Made by a program: the position numbers and the translations under genes. Shown here piece after piece: positions 23,247-28,036 of a stretch of 31,016 nt of DNA (position 1 is its first letter; the number at the start of each line of letters is the position of its first letter). The DNA lies in NCBI RefSeq assembly GCF_004570345.1, contig NZ_SPQM01000055.1:1-31016 (forward strand). Direction: 5' to 3'. Under the pieces are notes generated by a model. The model had not been told where the DNA came from. It did no database searches and worked only from the letters and a program-made list of their open reading frames with translations. The DNA is from Blastococcus sp. CT_GayMR20. GTDB lineage: Bacteria; Actinomycetota; Actinomycetes; Mycobacteriales; Geodermatophilaceae.

Positions 23247-23687
23247 GTGATCAAGGGCTTCAAGGACTTCCTGCTGCGCGGCAACATCGTGGACCTGGCC
23301 GTCGCGGTGGTCATCGGCACCGCCTTCACCGCCCTGGTCGCCGCGTTCACGGCGTCGTTCCTGGAACCGCTGATCGGCCTGGTCGGGGGCGGCGGAGAGA
23401 CCGGTGGCGAGTTCGTGATCGACGAGCAGCACTTCACCTGGGGCGCCTTCCTCAACGCCGTCCTCACGTTCGTGCTCACCGCGGCGGTCGTCTACTTCGT
23501 CGTCGTGCTCCCGATGAAGGCGATCATGGAGCGGCGCACGCGCGGCGAGGAGGCCGGGCCGGCCGAGCCGACCCAGGTCGAGCTGCTCCTCGAGATCCGC
23601 GACCTGCTGCGCGCGCAGCAGGGTGGCCACGTCCAGGGCACCGCCCCGGGCGAGCGAGGCGTGGGTGGGACGGGCTCCTTCTCCTAG
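23247..23687 (+). CDS. mscL: Large-conductance mechanosensitive channel MscL
   Basis: Homopentameric membrane channel that opens under osmotic downshock. The N-terminus IKGFKDFLLRGNIVDLAVAV continues into TM1 with VIGTAFTALVAAF. The periplasmic loop is short and Gly-rich, TM2 is FLNAVLTFVLTAAVVYFVVV, and a cytoplasmic helix VELLLEIRDLL follows. From GTG 23247 the product is 146 residues and begins where MscL usually begins, just after the SAF stop, with GGTGGA upstream. In-frame starts at 23208, 23223 and 23229 would overlap the SAF gene. The stop codon overlaps the convergent deacylase stop within CTAG. Confidence 0.95.
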   Translation: MIKGFKDFLLRGNIVDLAVAVVIGTAFTALVAAFTASFLEPLIGLVGGGGETGGEFVIDEQHFTWGAFLNAVLTFVLTAAVVYFVVVLPMKAIMERRTRGEEAGPAEPTQVELLLEIRDLLRAQQGGHVQGTAPGERGVGGTGSFS

Positions 23688-24370
23688 TCGCTGCCCCAGT
23701 GGGGCGGGCGGTCCTCCAGGTAGCGCCGGTCGTCGTCCCCCGGTTCGCCGGGCCGCTCGCCCCAGCCGACGTCGGTGTCGTCCGGAGCGCGCCGCACCGG
23801 CCCCGAGGACGGTGGCGGCGGCGGGTCGGTCAGGGGCTGGCCGAGCCCGTCGAGCACCTCGGCCGACGGCAGCGCGGCCAGCACCGATCCCGCGACCGCG
23901 AGCTTGCTCCCCCGGGTGCCGGAGCCGATGACGACGAGGTCGGCGGCCTCCACGGCCGGGTCGACGAGGACCGGCCAGTCCCGCGGCAGTCCCACCGGCG
24001 TGATCCCGCCGTAGGCCATGCCGGACTCGGCGACGGCGACGTCCTGCGGTGCGAACGACGCCTTCCGGGCGCCCAGGTGCCGGCGCACCAGGCCGTTCAC
24101 GTCGGCACGGGTGGTGGCCAGGACGACGCACGCCGCCAGCGTCGTCTGGCCCGCGCGCCGGGCGGCGACGACCACGCAGTTCGCCGACACCTCCATCGGT
24201 ACCCCGTACGCCTCGGAGAAGGCGGCGGTGTCGGCGAGGTCGTCGTCGATCTCGGCCACCCACGCAGGGCCGGGGAGCAGCGAGATCGCCGCGGCGACGG
24301 GTGCACCGAGGAGATCGGGGCGCTCGGTGGCCGGCCGCCAGGTCAGCGAGCCGATCCGGGGGGCGGTCAT
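23684..24370 (-). CDS. YbaK/EbsC-type aminoacyl-tRNA deacylase domain protein
   Basis: 228 residues. The middle part (VVVAARRAGQTTLAACVVLA, DVNGLVRRHLGARKASFAP, AESGMAYGGITPVGLP, WPVLVDPAV, VVIGSGTRGSKLAV) follows the YbaK/ProX editing-domain pattern, which hydrolyses misacylated tRNA in trans. The C-terminal ~45 residues are Pro/Asp/Arg-rich and probably disordered. ATG 24370 (MTAPRIGSL) is preferred over the frame's upstream ATG at 24400. Specificity (Cys-tRNA-Pro, Ala-tRNA-Pro or other) cannot be decided by eye. Confidence 0.88.
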   Translation of the reverse strand: MTAPRIGSLTWRPATERPDLLGAPVAAAISLLPGPAWVAEIDDDLADTAAFSEAYGVPMEVSANCVVVAARRAGQTTLAACVVLATTRADVNGLVRRHLGARKASFAPQDVAVAESGMAYGGITPVGLPRDWPVLVDPAVEAADLVVIGSGTRGSKLAVAGSVLAALPSAEVLDGLGQPLTDPPPPPSSGPVRRAPDDTDVGWGERPGEPGDDDRRYLEDRPPHWGSD

Positions 24371-24510
24371 CGGGCGGCAGCGGGGCGGGAATGCACGCAC
24401 CGATCCTGCGGCACCCGTCGGGCGGCGCGCAGGCCGGGTGGCAGCCGCGTGGCGCTGACCGGCCGGTTCCCGGGTGTCGGAGGCGGAGCGGGCACGCCAG
24501 GATGGAGGCC

Positions 24511-24867
24511 ATGATCGGTCAGCTGCACTCGGTCGTCATCGACACGCCCGACCCGCACGCCCTCGCCACCTTCTACGCCGGACTCCTCGGGATGGAGGTC
24601 AAGGGCAACCCTGGCGACGACTGGGTGGGGGCGCACGGTGCCGGCTACCGGCTGGCCTTCCAGCAGGCGCCGGACCTGCAACCTCCTGACTGGCCGGACC
24701 CCGACCGGCCCCAGCAGTTCCACCTCGACATCCGGGTGGCCGACGTCGACGAGGCCGAGCCGAAGGTGCTCGCCCTCGGCGCGAAGCGGCTGCCCGGCGG
24801 CGGCGGCGACTTCCGCGTCTACGCCGACCCGGTGGGCCACCCCTTCTGCCTGGTGTGGGACGTATGA
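24511..24867 (+). CDS. VOC superfamily (glyoxalase/bleomycin-resistance-like) protein
   Basis: 118 residues with the βαβββ pattern of vicinal oxygen chelate modules: LHSVVIDTPDPHALATFYAG and LLGMEV at the start, FHLDIRVADVDEAEPKVLALG in the centre, and VYADPVGHPFCLVWDV at the end. Candidate metal ligands are His6, His71 and a C-terminal position. Actual function, including fosfomycin- or bleomycin-type resistance, is not implied. ATG 24511 or ATG 24502 could be the start; GGAGG is close to the former. The stop overlaps the next gene's ATG (ATGA), so the two are translationally coupled. Confidence 0.88.
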   Translation: MIGQLHSVVIDTPDPHALATFYAGLLGMEVKGNPGDDWVGAHGAGYRLAFQQAPDLQPPDWPDPDRPQQFHLDIRVADVDEAEPKVLALGAKRLPGGGGDFRVYADPVGHPFCLVWDV

Positions 24868-25286
24868 CCGCCGACGTGCCGGGCGTCGACCTCACCGTCG
24901 CGACCCCGTTCGTCGCGGCGATGAAGTTCCAGGTCGCGGAGGCGAGCGGCGCCCGGGTGACCGGCCACGTGGAGCTGGGACCCGACCAGCACACCCCGTG
25001 GGGCGTCGTCCACGGTGGCGTCTACTCCTCGGTCGTCGAGTCCGCCGCGAGCATCGGGGCCAGTCTCGCCGTGGGCGACCGCGGCGAGTTCGCCGTCGGG
25101 GTCAACAACAACACCGACTTCGTGCGCCCCATGACGGCCGGCCGGCTGGAGGTGGTGGCCGAGCCGATCCAGCAGGGCCGCACGCTGCAGCTCTGGCAGG
25201 TCGTGCTGACCCGCGCCGACGACGGAAAGCTCGTCGCCCGGGGGCAGGTCCGCCTGCAGAACGTGTCGCTGCCCACCCCCTCCTAG
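24864..25286 (+). CDS. PaaI-type hotdog-fold thioesterase
   Basis: 140 residues, hotdog fold acting on acyl-CoA thioesters. The helix motif HTPWGVVHGGVYSSVVESAAS is the characteristic active-site segment with the conserved HGG. Strands follow in VGVNNNTDFVRPMTAGRLEVVAEPIQQGRTLQLWQV and VARGQVRLQNVSL. Translationally coupled to the VOC gene through ATGA; GTG 24855 is a less likely start. The stop overlaps the stop of the convergent gene within CTAG. Likely substrates are aromatic or medium-chain acyl-CoAs, by family only. Confidence 0.92.
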   Translation: MTADVPGVDLTVATPFVAAMKFQVAEASGARVTGHVELGPDQHTPWGVVHGGVYSSVVESAASIGASLAVGDRGEFAVGVNNNTDFVRPMTAGRLEVVAEPIQQGRTLQLWQVVLTRADDGKLVARGQVRLQNVSLPTPS

Positions 25287-26197
25287 TCCAGCGCGGCCGG
25301 GTCGAGGGTGACCCGGAACAGCGCCCGCGGGTCCTGCAGCGTGGCCGGCGGGCGGGCCGCCGTCCGGGGGACGACGCGGTCCCACCGGGCCGGGCGGCGG
25401 TGCGGCAGCAGCTCACGGCCCTGGAACAGGTAGTCGCCGACGACCTCGCCGAGCAACAGCCCGGCACCGTGCTCGATCGGCAGGCCGACGCGGTCACCGG
25501 GCCGGATCTCGTCGAGGAACGCCGAGAGCTGCCGGAGGTCCTTGGCGAGCCGGCGGCCGGAGAGCTCCTTCGACAGCACCCGCAGCTCGGCGGCCGAGAG
25601 GCCGGTGGCGTCCACGTCGATCCCCGACTGGACGCCCAGGCCCACGACCCCTGCGGCCAGGCAGGCACCGAGCTCGTCGTGCGACCGGGGCCGCACCACC
25701 CAGACGCCCACGCCCTCGGGCTCGGGCGCCGGCGGGAGGTCGTCCGGTCCCGGCCAGAGGTAGGGCAGGTCGTCGGGCTCGGGGCCGAACGCCTCGAGGA
25801 AGCGGGGCCGGTAGTAGCCCGGGTCCTTGGCGAGCAGGTTGGACCGGTGCGAGAGGTGCAGCGCCTCGTCCCCGACCCAGGACGGCAGCAGGCCCGCCGC
25901 CGCGAGCTCGGCCTGCGGCACCCCGACGACCTCCGGGGCGAACTCGCCGATCTGACGGTCGGTGGTGTCGGCGAACCCGCGCTCCCGCCAGACCCGGACC
26001 ATGGCCAGCCCGTAGGAGACCAGGGCGGGCGTGCGGCCCTTCCACATGAGGACGGCGGGGTGGCTGGCCCACCCGTAGTCCGGCAGCTCCAGCGCGCGCA
26101 GGATCTGCAGGGTCTCCACCCGCTGCTTGCCCAGGCGCGGGGAGTCCAGCAGCCGCGCACTCTCCTCGAAGTCGGCCACCGGCAGGAAGGTCTGCAT
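25283..26197 (-). CDS. MSMEG_6728-like protein: pyrimidine-dimer-glycosylase-like domain fused to an EVE/PUA-like domain
   Basis: 304 residues from ATG 26197. The N-terminal ~140 residues (MQTFLPVADFEESARLL, LGKQRVETLQILRALELP, GWASHPAVLMWKG, HLSHRSNLLAKDPGYYRP) look like the pyrimidine-dimer DNA glycosylase family. A Pro/Asp-rich linker follows (about 138–163). The C-terminal part (about 165–300: VWVVRPRSHDELGACLAAG, FLDEIRPGDRVGLP, LGEVVGDYLFQGRELLPHRR) matches the pattern of the small domain found at the N-terminus of Mrr-like restriction enzymes, in the EVE/PUA group that reads modified bases. A DNA-repair or modified-DNA role is inferred. The frame is open to 26287, but that part covers a hairpin. 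Confidence 0.82.
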   Translation of the reverse strand: MQTFLPVADFEESARLLDSPRLGKQRVETLQILRALELPDYGWASHPAVLMWKGRTPALVSYGLAMVRVWRERGFADTTDRQIGEFAPEVVGVPQAELAAAGLLPSWVGDEALHLSHRSNLLAKDPGYYRPRFLEAFGPEPDDLPYLWPGPDDLPPAPEPEGVGVWVVRPRSHDELGACLAAGVVGLGVQSGIDVDATGLSAAELRVLSKELSGRRLAKDLRQLSAFLDEIRPGDRVGLPIEHGAGLLLGEVVGDYLFQGRELLPHRRPARWDRVVPRTAARPPATLQDPRALFRVTLDPAALD

Positions 26198-26220
26198 CGC
26201 CCGCCAGTCTCGGTCACGTC

Positions 26221-26276
26221 CGGCCTTCCTGCAGGGGCCCGCCGCGAACTCGCGAGCGGTGGGGGCAGGAAGGCCG
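26221..26276. repeat. Large hairpin with perfect 12-bp outer arms
   Basis: CGGCCTTCCTGC (26221–26232) and GCAGGAAGGCCG (26265–26276) are perfect complements. Inside, CCCGCCGC and GCGGTGGG can also pair with one wobble, leaving the loop GAACTCGCGA. It lies between the Sir2 gene's stop and the downstream gene's start, both on the minus strand. It may be a Sir2-gene terminator or a dispersed palindromic repeat; GGCAGGAAGG recurs at 26181–26190 inside the neighbouring gene. Confidence 0.55.
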
Positions 26277-26382
26277 CTCGTGGCCAACGCGGGCGCGCGC
26301 CGCGGCTACGGCGGCGTCAAGGCAGTGCAGCAGCCGTCCACCGCGAGGGAAGGGCCGTCGTCGGTGCGCTCGGCCTCCCGCG

Positions 26383-27240
26383 TCATCCGAGGCTGGCGGC
26401 GAGGGAGGGCAGGACCTCGCCCAGCGGTGCGTCGACCCGCACGTCGGCCTTCGCGTCGCCGCGGGTCGGCCCCACGTTGACGATCGCGACCGGGATGCCG
26501 AGCTTGGCCGCCCGCAGCACGAACCGGTAGCCGCTCATGACCGTCAGGGACGAGCCCAGGACCAGCAGACCGGCGGCATCCTCGATCAGGCCGAAGCACC
26601 GCTCGACGCGGTCCCGCGGCACCGTCTCGCCGAAGAACACCACGTCGGGCTTCAGCGGGCCGTCGCCGCACGCCAGGCACCCGACCATGACGAACCCGTC
26701 GAGCACCTCGTCCGGGAGCTCGGCGTCGCCGTCGGGGTTGATCTCGTCGGTACGGGCGCCGAAGAACGGGTTGGCAGCCGTCAGTCGCTCGTCGAGGTCC
26801 GCCCGGCTCGCGACGTCCCCGCAGGAGAGGCAGACGGTGCGGTCGAGGCCCCCGTGGAGTTCGACGACGTCGGTGGCGCCGCCGGCCTGGTGGAGGCCGT
26901 CCACGTTCTGCGTGATGACCCCGCCGATCAGGCCGGCCGCCTGCAGGTCAGCGACCGCCCTGTGCCCCGGGTTCGGCCGCGCGCTGCGGATCTGCCGCCA
27001 GCCGACGAAGCTGCGCGCCCAGTAGCGGTGCCGGCCGCGCGGGTCGCGCGTGAAGGTCTGGTAGGTCATCGGGGTGTGCCGGCGCAGGCTGCCCGTCTCC
27101 CCCCGGTAGTCCGGGATGCCGGAGTCGGTGGACAGCCCGGCGCCCGAGAGGACGACGACGTCGCCCTCGGCGAGCAGGTCGGCGAGCGCGTCGAGGGAGG
27201 TGGCGGCGGCACGGGGCCGGGCGGCCGGAGCTGCGGTCAC
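26383..27240 (-). CDS. Sir2-family NAD-dependent protein deacylase
   Basis: Cytoplasmic enzyme removing acyl groups from lysine with NAD. All core motifs are visible: VLSGAGLSTDSGIPDYRG, ITQNVDGLHQAGG, VELHGGLDRTVCLSCGD (catalytic His plus the first zinc cysteines), MVGCLACGDGPLKPDVVFFGE (second zinc pair), and LGSSLTVMSGY. I give GTG 27240 (285 residues), with AGGGGA ten bases upstream. ATG 27333 would add 31 Arg/Gly/Pro-rich residues and starts one base after the upstream gene's stop; I cannot exclude it. It probably forms an operon with the small membrane-protein gene upstream. Confidence 0.93.
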   Translation of the reverse strand: MTAAPAARPRAAATSLDALADLLAEGDVVVLSGAGLSTDSGIPDYRGETGSLRRHTPMTYQTFTRDPRGRHRYWARSFVGWRQIRSARPNPGHRAVADLQAAGLIGGVITQNVDGLHQAGGATDVVELHGGLDRTVCLSCGDVASRADLDERLTAANPFFGARTDEINPDGDAELPDEVLDGFVMVGCLACGDGPLKPDVVFFGETVPRDRVERCFGLIEDAAGLLVLGSSLTVMSGYRFVLRAAKLGIPVAIVNVGPTRGDAKADVRVDAPLGEVLPSLAASLG

Positions 27241-27334
27241 CGCGCCATCGTCCCCTCGAATCGCCGGCCGCGCCGTCGGCCCGGCACCCTCCCCTGGGAG
27301 GCGGCCACCGGGGCGACCGCGACGGTCGCGCATC

Positions 27335-27709
27335 TCACGGCGACTCCTCGGCGTTCAGGTAGGCGCAGCGGAACCGTGCGTTCGACATCGCCTCGGTGAA
27401 CCGGGCCTCCCAGCCGGGGTCCTGGGCCGGGAAGGTGTCGAGCACGCGTTCCTCCAGGACGGCCGGCCGCCCGTCGAGCCCGGTGTAGGTGCGGCGCAGC
27501 AGCACCCGCGTGATCCCGTCCACCTCGTCGTGGCCGGGCACCCACCGCGCCTGCGCGATGGAGGACGCCAGCTCGGCCCGCGCGCGGGCCGGCAGCCGCG
27601 CCGCTCCCCCTGCGTCGCGTTGGAGCGCCCGCCAGAGCGCCACGCCCCCCATGACCAGCAGGCCGACGACCGCCAGGATCAGGGCGAGTTCGACCAGGCC
27701 GACGATCAC
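27335..27709 (-). CDS. Hypothetical protein with N-terminal membrane anchor
   Basis: 124 residues from a GTG start. The N-terminal hydrophobic helix (VGLVELALILAVVGLLVMGGVAL) is followed by a cytoplasmic domain of about 95 residues with no motif I recognise (ARWVPGHDEVDGITRVLLRR, DTFPAQDPGWEARFTEAM). It sits directly upstream of the Sir2 gene on the same strand and is likely co-transcribed. Divergent from tRNA-Arg. Confidence 0.72.
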   Translation of the reverse strand: MIVGLVELALILAVVGLLVMGGVALWRALQRDAGGAARLPARARAELASSIAQARWVPGHDEVDGITRVLLRRTYTGLDGRPAVLEERVLDTFPAQDPGWEARFTEAMSNARFRCAYLNAEESP

Positions 27710-27748
27710 GGCTCGACGCTAGTTCCCCGGAAGACCCTGCGGGGTCGG

Positions 27749-27776
27749 CGGACAGCCCGGACCCGCCCGCTAACCT
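27749..27776 (+). promoter_or_regulatory. Promoter of tRNA-Arg
   Basis: CGGACA (27749–27754; four of six matches to TTGACA) and TAACCT (27771–27776) are separated by 16 bp. Predicted start is near 27783, about 26 bp before the mature tRNA. Confidence 0.5.
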
Positions 27777-27808
27777 TCCCGCGTACCCCTGTCGGCCGCC
27801 GCCGACGA

Positions 27809-27881
27809 GCCCCCGTAGCTCAGGGGATAGAGCATCGGTTTCCTAAACCGTGTGTCGCAGGTTCGAATCCTGCCGGGGGCA
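27809..27881 (+). tRNA. tRNA-Arg (anticodon CCT)
   Basis: 73-nt cloverleaf. The acceptor GCCCCCG pairs with CGGGGGC; discriminator A. D arm is GCTC…GAGC; anticodon loop TTCCTAA gives CCT, reading the rare codon AGG. The T arm is GCAGG-TTCGAAT-CCTGC. CCA is not encoded. The outermost anticodon-stem pair is T·T. Confidence 0.96.
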
Positions 27882-27882
27882 C

Positions 27883-27910
27883 CCCACCGTGCCTGCCCCT
27901 TCCGGGTGGG
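27883..27910 (+). terminator. Possible terminator after tRNA-Arg
   Basis: CCCACC (27883–27888) pairs with GGTGGG (27905–27910), and CTTTCG follows. The 16-nt loop makes this a modest hairpin. Confidence 0.35.
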
Positions 27911-28036
27911 CTTTCGCTGGATCCGCGAGCGGGGGCGCCGCGAAGGTCGCCTCGGCGGCTCCGCGCGTGACAGCATCGCCTCGATGAGCCTCCGGCCGCC
28001 AAGGGTCGTGGAAGGCGACGAGGGGGAACTGAAGTC

